This document shows, one piece after another, positions 34,725 to 42,429 of a DNA stretch of 59,609 nucleotides. Within the stretch, counting starts at the first letter, position 1. Every line of letters starts with the position of its first letter. The stretch is from CAZSDU01 sp964605775. GTDB taxonomy: Bacteria; Bacteroidota; Bacteroidia; Bacteroidales; FEN-979. The stretch spans positions 1-59,609 of the forward strand of contig CAZSDU010000019.1 in the NCBI GenBank assembly GCA_964605775.1, given 5' to 3'. A program made the position numbers and the translations under genes. A model generated the notes under the pieces. It saw nothing but the letters and a program-made list of their open reading frames with translations, was not told the DNA's origin and made no database searches.

Positions 34725-35428
34725 TTATTCATCACGAGTTTGAATCCTATACCATGTACGTTGATGAGTTCCACCCGGGGATCATCTTTCAGATACTTAC
34801 GCAGTTTGGCAATGTACACATCCATGCTGCGGGCATTGAAATAACTGTCGTCATTCCATAACTGGTTGAGCGCCACACTGCGATCAAGTACCTCATTGGG
34901 GTGGGTACACAGCAGGCGGAGCAAACCGGATTCCTTGGAAGTGAGTTTTTGTTCCTTGCCACGTATGGATAAGATCTGACGGTTGAAATCGAAAGTGTAC
35001 TGACCAATGCTGAACTGGTTTTCGCGTGAAGCGGCCTTCCCGGGTTCTTCAGTTCTTCGCAGTATGGCATGCATACGGAGCAGCAGTTCTTCCATACTGA
35101 AAGGTTTGGTGATATAATCGTCAGCTCCGGCTTCAAATCCTTTAAGTTTGTCTTCCTGGAGTGCCTTGGCTGTCAGAAAGAGGATGGGGACCTTGGCATT
35201 GGTAGCACGGATTTCTCTGGCGACGGTAAATCCGTCCTTCACAGGCATCATAATATCAAGGATACAGAAATCAAATTCTTTTTTATGGAAAGCATCGCAA
35301 GCTTCCTGTCCGTTCACGCAGAGAGTGGTCGAATAGCCTTTGGCATCCAGATAGTTTTTCAGGATATTCCCCAGGTTGCGGTCGTCTTCGGCGAGCAAAA
35401 TGTTAATCTGATTCTTCTCCATATCCAT
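34721..35428 (-). CDS. OmpR-family response regulator
   Basis: The 235 residues contain a receiver domain with the acidic pair EDD near residue 14, phospho-acceptor Asp58 in ILDIMMP, Thr in FLTAKAL and Lys in YITKPFS, followed by a winged-helix DNA-binding domain from about residue 140 (LTSKESGLLRLL, VYIAKLRKYL). It resembles the RprY regulators of Bacteroides. The histidine kinase gene lies 25 bp upstream and should be its partner; rsmI overlaps the 3' end by 4 bp. Confidence 0.92.
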   Translation of the reverse strand: MDMEKNQINILLAEDDRNLGNILKNYLDAKGYSTTLCVNGQEACDAFHKKEFDFCILDIMMPVKDGFTVAREIRATNAKVPILFLTAKALQEDKLKGFEAGADDYITKPFSMEELLLRMHAILRRTEEPGKAASRENQFSIGQYTFDFNRQILSIRGKEQKLTSKESGLLRLLCTHPNEVLDRSVALNQLWNDDSYFNARSMDVYIAKLRKYLKDDPRVELINVHGIGFKLVMNK

Positions 35429-35453
35429 TCATCATAACAGCTGAAAAACAAAT

Positions 35454-36740
35454 TTAGTCTTTTATACGGAAAGGAAGAAAAACAGAGAATTTACTTCCTT
35501 TGTTCACTTCACTTTCCAGCTCCACCTTCCCCTGATGCTCTGCCACGATGGCTTTCACATAACTCAGCCCCAATCCAAAACCCCTGACTTCATGAATGTT
35601 GCCCGTGGGAACGCGATAAAGCTTGTCGAAAATTTTTTTCTGTTCGTTTTTACTGATCCCGATGCCGTGATCTTCAATGGTCAGCATGATACCATGTGGG
35701 GAATTTTCCGTTCTCACCTGAATATGTGGTTTACGGGGTGAATATTTATTGGCATTGTCGATCAGGTTGTACACCAGGTTGGTCAGATGGACGCGGTCAC
35801 CTTCGATGACTGGCTGGGCGGCGAGCAAATCTGTATGGATAATCCCATCTTTGATTTCAACCTGAATGCGGAGGTTTTTGATCACTTCTGCAATGATGTC
35901 ATGAAGATTGATCTTTTCCAGCTTCATTTTGAGTTGTCCCTTTTCAATCACAGCTGTTTGCAGAATCTTCTCCGCCATTCCCGCGAGACGCTTGTTTTCT
36001 TCCTGGATCATGGTGATATACGATAGAAAGAATGCATCCGATTTTCTCAGGTTTTTATCACCAAGGGCTTCACAGGCAAGGGAAATGGTCGAAATCGGAG
36101 TCTTGAATTCATGCGTCATGTTGTTGATAAAGTCGTTTTTTAGTTCAGATAAACGTTTCTGGCGAAAAACAATGGCAATGGTGTATGTAAATGAATAAAC
36201 GATCACGATGATCAGGATAATGCTGATGAGCAGCATACCAAACAGTTCTGTTAGCAGGAATTGTTTTTCTTTTGGGAAATAAATCAGAAGGTATTCCGGA
36301 CTGGTATAGATATCGCTCTGGAAAAGGTTGAAAGCATATCCTTTTTCGATGAGTTCTTTCCGGAAATTTCCAGACTTCTCCACCAGGAACTCCAGCCCCT
36401 CAGGTTTGAAAATGCCGAATTCATAACGCGTATCTATCCCTTTGATGTTCAGTTCAAGAGCGATCAGGGAATCGAGCATGTTTTTATTGATGAAGTTGTC
36501 ATAGGGTAGATGACGGTTGAAGTTCAGCATGCTTTCAAACTGGTTGACTTGAAGGGCTTTGGATTTCTCAAGTCGTTCGACTTTCATCACCACTTTGGTA
36601 AGGGCTTCATTCACGCTTCGTCTGAAATTGGCCTCCTTGACCCTGGAAGCGTTGGTGATCCAGTAAATCTGTATTCCCAGCAGCCCGATCAGGGCGAAGG
36701 TCATGGCCAAAATTGTAATGATGATGATCCTTCGGTTCAT
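35454..36740 (-). CDS. Sensor histidine kinase, partner of the adjacent regulator
   Basis: The 428 residues have a first membrane helix at 5-25, a periplasmic domain of about 130 residues, a second helix (LLISIILIIVIVYSFTYTIAIV), the dimerisation box MTHEFKTPISTISLA with the phosphorylated His, and a complete ATPase domain: NLIDNANKYSP, DHGIGISKNEQ and RGFGLGLSYVK. It resembles RprX of Bacteroides. A -7-like element TACTTTTG (minus strand) is just upstream of the start. Confidence 0.92.
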   Translation of the reverse strand: MNRRIIIITILAMTFALIGLLGIQIYWITNASRVKEANFRRSVNEALTKVVMKVERLEKSKALQVNQFESMLNFNRHLPYDNFINKNMLDSLIALELNIKGIDTRYEFGIFKPEGLEFLVEKSGNFRKELIEKGYAFNLFQSDIYTSPEYLLIYFPKEKQFLLTELFGMLLISIILIIVIVYSFTYTIAIVFRQKRLSELKNDFINNMTHEFKTPISTISLACEALGDKNLRKSDAFFLSYITMIQEENKRLAGMAEKILQTAVIEKGQLKMKLEKINLHDIIAEVIKNLRIQVEIKDGIIHTDLLAAQPVIEGDRVHLTNLVYNLIDNANKYSPRKPHIQVRTENSPHGIMLTIEDHGIGISKNEQKKIFDKLYRVPTGNIHEVRGFGLGLSYVKAIVAEHQGKVELESEVNKGSKFSVFLPFRIKD

Positions 36741-36745
36741 GAATA

Positions 36746-36753
36746 CAAAAGTA
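36746..36753 (-). promoter_or_regulatory. -7-like element by the kinase start
   Basis: On the minus strand TACTTTTG fits TAnnTTTG. It ends 6 bp before the ATG at 36740, so the message would be almost leaderless; no clear -33 element. Confidence 0.35.
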
Positions 36754-36813
36754 TTGAATTTTGAGATTCAGCCATTTAACAATTTTTAACGTATATTAAT
36801 ATTTCTTAACATC

Positions 36814-36840
36814 TTGAACCTGAAGTTTCGGTTATTTTTG
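36814..36840 (+). promoter_or_regulatory. Candidate upstream promoter in the pgi leader
   Basis: TTG at 36814-36816 and TATTTTTG at 36833-36840 are separated by 16 bases; the -7 element is a perfect TAnnTTTG. A transcript from it would start near 36847 and meet the hairpin at 36899-36934. Confidence 0.45.
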
Positions 36841-36846
36841 TTTCAG

Positions 36847-36934
36847 AAAAAAACACAAAGTTATATATCGAGCTGTTAAGGTATTGTTTATTGGTTTCAA
36901 GTGTGTTCTTTGCAAGGGGACACACTTTTTTTTT
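36847..36934 (+). ncRNA. Candidate small RNA or attenuated leader
   Basis: Between a consensus-like promoter and an intrinsic-terminator-like hairpin with a U tract lie about 88 bases that code for nothing. This is the build of a small RNA or a leader that ends before pgi. I recognise no Rfam family in it. Confidence 0.35.
36899..36934 (+). terminator. Intrinsic-terminator-like hairpin upstream of pgi
   Basis: AAGTGTGT (36899-36906) and ACACACTT (36920-36927) form an 8-bp stem with a 13-base loop, followed by seven more T. It lies in a divergent gap, where a terminator is not expected, so it points to a short upstream transcript. Confidence 0.6.
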
Positions 36935-36962
36935 GATTTCTCCTCCAATCTTCTTATTTTCG
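36932..36962 (+). promoter_or_regulatory. pgi: Candidate pgi promoter
   Basis: TTTG at 36932-36935, 19 bases, then TATTTTCG at 36955-36962 (one mismatch to TAnnTTTG). The spacing is that of Bacteroidota housekeeping promoters and the ATG is 21 bp further on. Confidence 0.5.
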
Positions 36963-36983
36963 GTTCCAATAAATCCATAGCCA

Positions 36984-38330
36984 ATGAAAAAACTAAGTCT
37001 TGACATCATTCATGCTGCGCCATTTATCGGTGAAAAGTGTTTGCCTCGATTTCAGGAGGAAATCTATCATTGTCATCGGACTTTGATTGAGCATAGCGGG
37101 AAAGGAAATGATTTTTTAGGTTGGATGGATCTCCCGCTCCGCGTTGACGAAGAGCTGTTCGACCGGCTAGCGTATGATGCCTCCCGTATCCGCGAAATGG
37201 CGGAAGTATTTATCGTGATCGGAATAGGAGGGTCATACCTTGGTTCCAGGGCAGTTATCGAAGCCTTACGGAATCCTTTTGCAGATTTAATGACAGGGCA
37301 GAAAATTCCGGCTGTGGTATTTGCCGGCGAAAACCTGAGTGAAGATTATCATTCAACTTTGCTTGAGTTGCTCGATGTGAAAGATTATGCGGTGGCCGTT
37401 ATTTCGAAATCCGGTACGACCACTGAACCAGCGGTGGCTTTCAGATTGATCAAAGACCATATGGAAAAAAAATACGGAAAAGAAGAAAGCCGCAGACGGA
37501 TTATTTCCATTACGGATGCTTCACAGGGTGCGCTGAAAAAAATGTCAGATATTGAAGGGTATCCTACCTATATCATTCCTGATGATATTGGTGGTCGCTA
37601 TTCTGTACTGACCCCGGTTGGACTGCTACCCATTGCAGTCGCCGGATTTGATATCCGTGCCTTGATTCAGGGGGCTGCCCTGATGAGGGAGGTGGCTATG
37701 GCTTCGGGAGATTGCAGCCTGAATCCGTGTGCCATGTATGCCGCGCTAAGGAACATTCTATACCGCAATGGAAAATGTATTGAGGTGTTGGTGAGCTATG
37801 AACCCGTTCTGTTTTTTTTCATGGAATGGTGGAAACAGCTTTTCGGAGAAAGTGAAGGCAAAGAAGGAAAAGGAATTTTTCCGGCAAGCGTGACCTTTAC
37901 TTCCGACCTTCATTCCATGGGCCAATACCTTCAGGATGGGATGAGGATTTTCTTTGAAACGGTCATTTATGTTGAAAATCCCAGAAAAATCCTCAGGGTA
38001 CCAATGGATACAGGGAATTTTGACGGACTTAATTTCCTGGGCGATAAAAGAATGTCTGAAATCAACCATATGGCTGCGATGGGAACGACCTTTGCCCATG
38101 TCGACGGCGGAGTGCCAAACCTGAAAATCAGTTTGCCTGAAATCAACGAAAATACCCTGGGACAGTTGATCTATTTCTTTGAATTTTCCTGCGCCCTGAG
38201 CGGATATGCTTTGGGAATCAATCCATTTGATCAGCCGGGAGTAGAAGCATACAAGAAAAATATGTTTGCCTTGCTGGGGAAGCCTGGCTTTGAAAAAGAA
38301 ACAGAAGCGTTGAGAAGGAGGTTGGAGTAG
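36984..38330 (+). CDS. pgi: Glucose-6-phosphate isomerase
   Basis: The 448 residues match the short Pgi of Bacteroidota and Firmicutes. Signatures are GIGGSYLGSRAVIEAL, SKSGTTTEPAVAF, GGRYSVLTPVGLLP and LHSMGQYLQDG. The enzyme interconverts glucose-6-phosphate and fructose-6-phosphate in glycolysis. It is monocistronic by layout, with two candidate promoter elements and a terminator-like hairpin upstream. Confidence 0.97.
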   Translation: MKKLSLDIIHAAPFIGEKCLPRFQEEIYHCHRTLIEHSGKGNDFLGWMDLPLRVDEELFDRLAYDASRIREMAEVFIVIGIGGSYLGSRAVIEALRNPFADLMTGQKIPAVVFAGENLSEDYHSTLLELLDVKDYAVAVISKSGTTTEPAVAFRLIKDHMEKKYGKEESRRRIISITDASQGALKKMSDIEGYPTYIIPDDIGGRYSVLTPVGLLPIAVAGFDIRALIQGAALMREVAMASGDCSLNPCAMYAALRNILYRNGKCIEVLVSYEPVLFFFMEWWKQLFGESEGKEGKGIFPASVTFTSDLHSMGQYLQDGMRIFFETVIYVENPRKILRVPMDTGNFDGLNFLGDKRMSEINHMAAMGTTFAHVDGGVPNLKISLPEINENTLGQLIYFFEFSCALSGYALGINPFDQPGVEAYKKNMFALLGKPGFEKETEALRRRLE

Positions 38331-38340
38331 GCGGATGACG

Positions 38341-38380
38341 CCTGCCTGTCGGTTTACCTGCCGAAGGCATGGTAGGCAGG
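38341..38380. repeat. 40-bp palindromic repeat, copy 1
   Basis: The outer arms CCTGCCTGTC and GGTAGGCAGG pair over ten positions with two G-U-type wobbles, and the middle holds GGTTTACC and TGCCGAAGGCA. It is 95% identical to copy 2 at 52879-52918; the two differences fall in the arms and keep pairing. It lies between convergent pgi and purN. Confidence 0.85.
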
Positions 38381-38384
38381 GATG

Positions 38385-38972
38385 TCAGATGGCGGATGGC
38401 GGATGATTGTTGAGCGTTTGCTCAATAATTTCAGGGTACCAACGGTATTCAAGTGAATGAATCTTTCCGGCCAGGGTTTCTGCTGTTTCTTCCGGTGAAA
38501 CCGGGCATTTAGCCTGAAAGATGATCTGTCCGTCATCGTACTTTTCATTAACATAATGGATGGTAATACCTGACACTTTATCTCCATTTTGAATGACCTC
38601 CTGATGAACTTTCTGTCCGTACATTCCTTTCCCTCCATATTTAGGCAGCAGAGCCGGATGGATGTTGAGGATATGGTTAGGATAAAGATCAAGCAAATGA
38701 CCTGGGATCAGCCATAGGAATCCGGCGAGAATGATCCAGTCAATGTTATGAACAGAGAAGATATCTAGAATCTGGTTGGTATGATAAAATGCATGACGGT
38801 CAAAAGTCAGGGCAGGAATATTAAACGCCCTCGCCCGTTTCAGGACATAAGCCTGAGGATTGTTGCTCAGTATCATTTCGACCCTGATCCAGGAATGGCC
38901 TGAGAAGTACTCCATGATCCGCTGGGCATTGGATCCATTTCCGGAAGCCATAATAGCCAATCGTTTAATCAT
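38385..38972 (-). CDS. purN: Phosphoribosylglycinamide formyltransferase
   Basis: From the ATG at 38972 the product has 195 residues and opens with the family start MIKRLAIMASGNGSNAQ; eight extra codons upstream are possible but unlikely. Visible are the folate/active-site segment ILNIHPALLPKYGGKGMYG and GITIHYVNEKYDDGQIIFQ with the catalytic Asp. It transfers a formyl group to GAR in purine synthesis. Two GGCGGAT heptamers lie over its last codons, and the palindromic repeat is 5 bp beyond the stop. Confidence 0.95.
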   Translation of the reverse strand: MIKRLAIMASGNGSNAQRIMEYFSGHSWIRVEMILSNNPQAYVLKRARAFNIPALTFDRHAFYHTNQILDIFSVHNIDWIILAGFLWLIPGHLLDLYPNHILNIHPALLPKYGGKGMYGQKVHQEVIQNGDKVSGITIHYVNEKYDDGQIIFQAKCPVSPEETAETLAGKIHSLEYRWYPEIIEQTLNNHPPSAI

Positions 38973-39094
38973 AACATTTTTAGTGATAAGCTGCAAAAAT
39001 ACAAAAGATAACCCCTTGGTTACTCACCCTAACAAATTTTATAAATCATAGATTATCAACGCTTTGTATTTATCAAATGTTAAAAAATCATAAA

Positions 39095-39102
39095 TATTTT
39101 TG
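39095..39102 (+). promoter_or_regulatory. acpP: Candidate -7 element for acpP
   Basis: TATTTTTG is a perfect TAnnTTTG, 57 bp upstream of the acpP start, in an A/T-rich stretch. No well-spaced -33 element. Confidence 0.4.
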
Positions 39103-39159
39103 GTGGGTAATAATAAAATTCATTTCTTTGCAGTCCGTTTAACCAAAAACAAAAAAAAC

Positions 39160-39396
39160 ATGTCTGACATTGCAGCAAAAGTTAAAGCTATCATAGTTGA
39201 TAAGCTTGGTGTTGATGAAAGTGAAGTTACACCTGAAGCTAGTTTTACCAATGATTTGGGTGCTGATTCTCTGGATACTGTAGAATTGATCATGGAGTTT
39301 GAAAGGGAATTCGAGATTGAAATCCCTGATGATCAGGCTGAAAAGATCAGTACAGTTGGAGAAGTTATTTCCTATGTTGAAAACAACGCCAAGTAA
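39160..39396 (+). CDS. acpP: Acyl carrier protein
   Basis: From the ATG at 39160 the protein has 78 residues, the usual ACP length; the frame is open 60 bp further but this adds nothing ACP-like. Ser37 in GADSLDTVELIM receives the phosphopantetheine arm. ACP carries the growing acyl chain in fatty acid synthesis. A strong terminator follows, then fabF. Confidence 0.97.
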   Translation: MSDIAAKVKAIIVDKLGVDESEVTPEASFTNDLGADSLDTVELIMEFEREFEIEIPDDQAEKISTVGEVISYVENNAK

Positions 39397-39460
39397 TCAA
39401 TCAATCCTTGGATTTTTTGTTATTTGGCTCTTCCCCCTGCCGTTTGCAGACCGACACTCA

Positions 39461-39482
39461 CCCCGCCATAGCGGGGGTTTTT
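39461..39482 (+). terminator. Intrinsic terminator between acpP and fabF
   Basis: CCCCGC (39461-39466) and GCGGGG (39471-39476) form a GC stem with a 4-base loop, followed by GTTTTT. It would end many acpP transcripts and keep fabF expression lower than ACP. Confidence 0.75.
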
Positions 39483-39514
39483 CCTTAGTCAATAAAAGAT
39501 AAAATGTCGTACAA

Positions 39515-40765
39515 GTGAAATTAAGGCGAGTCGTAGTAACTGGTCTTGGAGCGCTCACACCACTGGGTAATACTGTTGATGAATACTGGAACAGTCTGGT
39601 CAATGGAGTAAGTGGTGCAGGACCGATCACCCGTTTCGATGCTTCAAAATTTAAAACGCAGATTGCCTGCGAATTAAAAAATTTTAATCCGGAGAATTAT
39701 TTTGACCGGAAAGAGGTGCGCAAGTATGACATCTATTGTCATTATGGGATTGTTTGTGCCGATCAGGCCATTAAAGATGCCGGTTTTAACATGGAAGCCC
39801 TGGATAAGAACCGGATTGGTGTCATCTGGGCTTCCGGAATCGGGGGCCTGGATACCCTGATCACTGAAGTTTCCGCTTGGATCAAGGGAGATGGAACTCC
39901 CCGCTTCAATCCTTTTTTTATCCCCAAGATGATTTCGGATATCTGCGCCGGCCATATCGCGATACGTCATGGTTTTCGTGGCCCTAATTTTGCTACCGTT
40001 TCTGCCTGTGCTTCTTCTTCCAATGCCCTGGTGGATGCCTTTAATTATATCCGTCTGGGTAAGGCTAATGCAATCATTGCCGGTGGTTCTGAAGCGGCCT
40101 TAAATCCTGCAGGAGTAGGTGGCTTTAATGCCATGCATGCCATTTCCACCCGCAACAATGATCCCGCCACAGCATCCCGGCCATATGATAAAGATCGTGA
40201 TGGTTTTGTGATCGGAGAAGGCGCCGGAGCACTGGTGCTTGAAGACCTTGAACATGCCCTTTCCAGAGGTGCAAAAATTTATGGCGAATTTGCCGGGGGA
40301 GGATTGTCAGCAGATGCCTATCATATGACCGCTCCTCATCCTGATGGTCTGGGGGCTATTCTTTCCATGCAGCAGGCCATCGAAGATGCCGGATTGAAAC
40401 CGGAAGAGATTGATCATATCAACACTCATGGCACTTCAACTCCTGCCGGCGATATTGCTGAACCCAAAGCCATCGTCAGTCTTTTTGGAGAGCATGCGTT
40501 CAAAATGAATATTAATTCAACCAAATCCATGACGGGACATTTGCTGGGGGCTGCCGGAGCCATCGAATCCATCGCCACCCTGATGTCGGTAATCCACGAT
40601 CTTGTTCCCCCGACCATCAACCATTTTACAGATGATCCTGACATTCCATCCCTGAATTTTACTTATCATACTGCTGTCAAGCGGGAAGTGAACCATGCCC
40701 TGACCAATACTTTTGGTTTCGGTGGTCATAATGCCAGTATTATTTTTAAAAAATTTAAGGAATAA
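39515..40765 (+). CDS. fabF: Beta-ketoacyl-ACP synthase II
   Basis: A 416-residue condensing enzyme. The catalytic Cys lies in TVSACASSSNAL and the two His in INTHGTSTPAGD and TKSMTGHLLGAAGA; GFGGHNAS closes the protein. It extends acyl-ACP with malonyl-ACP. The start must be the GTG at 39515 (VKLRRVVVTGLG); an ATG 11 bp upstream is out of frame and hits a stop after four codons. Confidence 0.96.
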   Translation: MKLRRVVVTGLGALTPLGNTVDEYWNSLVNGVSGAGPITRFDASKFKTQIACELKNFNPENYFDRKEVRKYDIYCHYGIVCADQAIKDAGFNMEALDKNRIGVIWASGIGGLDTLITEVSAWIKGDGTPRFNPFFIPKMISDICAGHIAIRHGFRGPNFATVSACASSSNALVDAFNYIRLGKANAIIAGGSEAALNPAGVGGFNAMHAISTRNNDPATASRPYDKDRDGFVIGEGAGALVLEDLEHALSRGAKIYGEFAGGGLSADAYHMTAPHPDGLGAILSMQQAIEDAGLKPEEIDHINTHGTSTPAGDIAEPKAIVSLFGEHAFKMNINSTKSMTGHLLGAAGAIESIATLMSVIHDLVPPTINHFTDDPDIPSLNFTYHTAVKREVNHALTNTFGFGGHNASIIFKKFKE

Positions 40766-40771
40766 TCTGAG

Positions 40772-41506
40772 TTGAGGATTGATCTTGCCCGTCCAGACAA
40801 ATTTTCGCCTTCACCCGAAAAACAGTTAGCCCAAGCGATCCGGAATATTTTTGGATTCCGTCCTGGAAATATTTTTTTATACCGTCTTGCCTTTTTGCAT
40901 AAATCAGCAACCCAGGAAACCCTGAATGGGATAAAAATCAATAACGAAAGGCTTGAATTTCTTGGAGATGCCATACTGGATGCCGTCATCGCCGATTATC
41001 TTTTTAAAACCTTTCCAACCCGCGATGAAGGATTCCTTACCGAAATGAGATCGAAACTGGTCAGCCGTTCCCAATTGAATAAATTATCTCAAAAAATGGG
41101 CATTGACGCCCTGATCCAGTTAGACAATGCTTCCAACAGCCTGTTCCGCTCATTTAAGGGAGATGCCTTTGAAGCATTGATTGGAGCACTCTATCTCGAT
41201 AAAGGATATGATTTCGCCAGGAAAATTATTTTAGAGCGCATCATCAAACATTATTTTAATATCACTGAACTGATGGAACAGGAAGTGAATTTTAAAAGCA
41301 GGATCATTGAATGGGTACAGAAAGAAAAAAAAACACTTCATTTCAATATGTTGGAGGCGGTCGGGTCAGGGTTCAAGAAACAATACATTGTCGAAGTCCT
41401 CATTGATGGCATTCCCATGGCTCGCGGTCAGGATTATTCCATAAAAGGAGCTGAGCAAAATGCTGCTGAGAAGACCTGGCAAAAAATAAACGCTGTTAAT
41501 CATTGA
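40772..41506 (+). CDS. rnc: Ribonuclease III
   Basis: The 244 residues hold the RNase III domain with the signature NNERLEFLGDAILDAV, the second acidic site GDAFEALIGALYLD, and a C-terminal dsRNA-binding domain (NFKSRIIEWVQ through KGAEQNAAEKTW). It processes rRNA precursors and double-stranded RNA. The frame opens at the fabF stop and has no ATG before the family start, so the TTG at 40772 is the only good start codon. It is 6 bp from fabF. Confidence 0.95.
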   Translation: MRIDLARPDKFSPSPEKQLAQAIRNIFGFRPGNIFLYRLAFLHKSATQETLNGIKINNERLEFLGDAILDAVIADYLFKTFPTRDEGFLTEMRSKLVSRSQLNKLSQKMGIDALIQLDNASNSLFRSFKGDAFEALIGALYLDKGYDFARKIILERIIKHYFNITELMEQEVNFKSRIIEWVQKEKKTLHFNMLEAVGSGFKKQYIVEVLIDGIPMARGQDYSIKGAEQNAAEKTWQKINAVNH

Positions 41507-41533
41507 CCTTTACTCCATAATTCTTTATATTTG
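41503..41533 (+). promoter_or_regulatory. Promoter inside the rnc end
   Basis: TTG (41503-41505), 20 bases, TATATTTG (41526-41533, perfect TAnnTTTG) is a good Bacteroidota promoter, 18 bp before the ATG at 41552. Confidence 0.6.
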
Positions 41534-41551
41534 TTATGACCAAATAACGTC

Positions 41552-42052
41552 ATGACAAAGAAAATTCATTTGGAAACCCGCCAGGAACCGACCATGTTTA
41601 CCCTCATCGGAATTTCATGCCATGATAAGGATTATCGACTTTCCTTCCTCTTGAATCAACATCTTGGACTGGCATTAGTTAAAATGGACGACCTCCCCGT
41701 TTCGGCTTCATCCAACCATGCACCCGACAGCTTTTCCTTGTACTTTTGCGAGGATGAAGACCATTATAATGTCTATTATTTACTCATAAACCGGGGACAG
41801 GATACTTTTCTCTTTCCAACAATGAAGCAAACGGATTTTTTCCTGCTGATAGAAGGGCCATTTAAGAAAAACCAAAAGGATCAAATTCTGTCCAGGATTA
41901 AAGGGGTACCCAATGTACTGACTGGCTTCGAAATTAATTTTTCAAGCCTTAAAAATTTTGAAACCCTGCTTACAGAACTGGAATTACACTGTTCCGGTCT
42001 TCAGAGGGAAGCTAAATTGAAATTTTCACCCATTAAAAATATGGAGGACTAA
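41552..42052 (+). CDS. IPExxxVDY-like family protein
   Basis: A 166-residue cytosolic protein. The segment FPTMKQTDFFLLIEG matches the IPExxxVDY motif of a Bacteroidota-specific family in its Pro, Asp and aromatic positions but not in the first residues, so it is a divergent member. In many Bacteroidota this gene follows rnc, as here, which supports the call. Function is unknown. It has its own good promoter, and the phasin-like gene follows after 2 bp. Confidence 0.65.
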   Translation: MTKKIHLETRQEPTMFTLIGISCHDKDYRLSFLLNQHLGLALVKMDDLPVSASSNHAPDSFSLYFCEDEDHYNVYYLLINRGQDTFLFPTMKQTDFFLLIEGPFKKNQKDQILSRIKGVPNVLTGFEINFSSLKNFETLLTELELHCSGLQREAKLKFSPIKNMED

Positions 42053-42054
42053 AC

Positions 42055-42429
42055 ATGTTAGAAAATCTGAAAAAAAACATCGACAAAGGCCTGGATTATG
42101 CTGTCATGACAACAGACAAAATCACCAAGGCTGCCAAAGAATTGGCAAAAGAGAATAATTTGACCAAGGAAGAAGCCAAAAAGCTCATGGATTACCTGGT
42201 CAAAAAATCTGAAGAAACCAGGAAAAATGTGCAATCAGACCTTCAGGACGTTGTGAAGGCCGTAATGAAAAAAATGGATATTCCCAACAAGGAAGAAATC
42301 AAAAAACTGGAAGAAAGAATTAAAAAACTGGAAGGTTTTCATAAAACAGTAGTGAAACCGGCAGCAAAACCAAAACCAGTAAAGAAAAACATCCCTGTGA
42401 CGCTAAAAAAGAAAACCCGTAAGGCATGA
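42055..42429 (+). CDS. Phasin-like helical protein
   Basis: A 124-residue, Lys- and Glu-rich protein. Residues 1-95 form long amphipathic helices or a coiled coil (EEIKKLEERIKKLEG); the tail is basic and Pro/Lys-rich (VKPAAKPKPVKK). The make-up resembles PhaF/phasin-like or poly(hydroxyalkanoate) granule proteins, and such small genes often precede a UbiB-type kinase. Function is not known. It overlaps the UbiB-like gene by 4 bp. Confidence 0.65.
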   Translation: MLENLKKNIDKGLDYAVMTTDKITKAAKELAKENNLTKEEAKKLMDYLVKKSEETRKNVQSDLQDVVKAVMKKMDIPNKEEIKKLEERIKKLEGFHKTVVKPAAKPKPVKKNIPVTLKKKTRKA

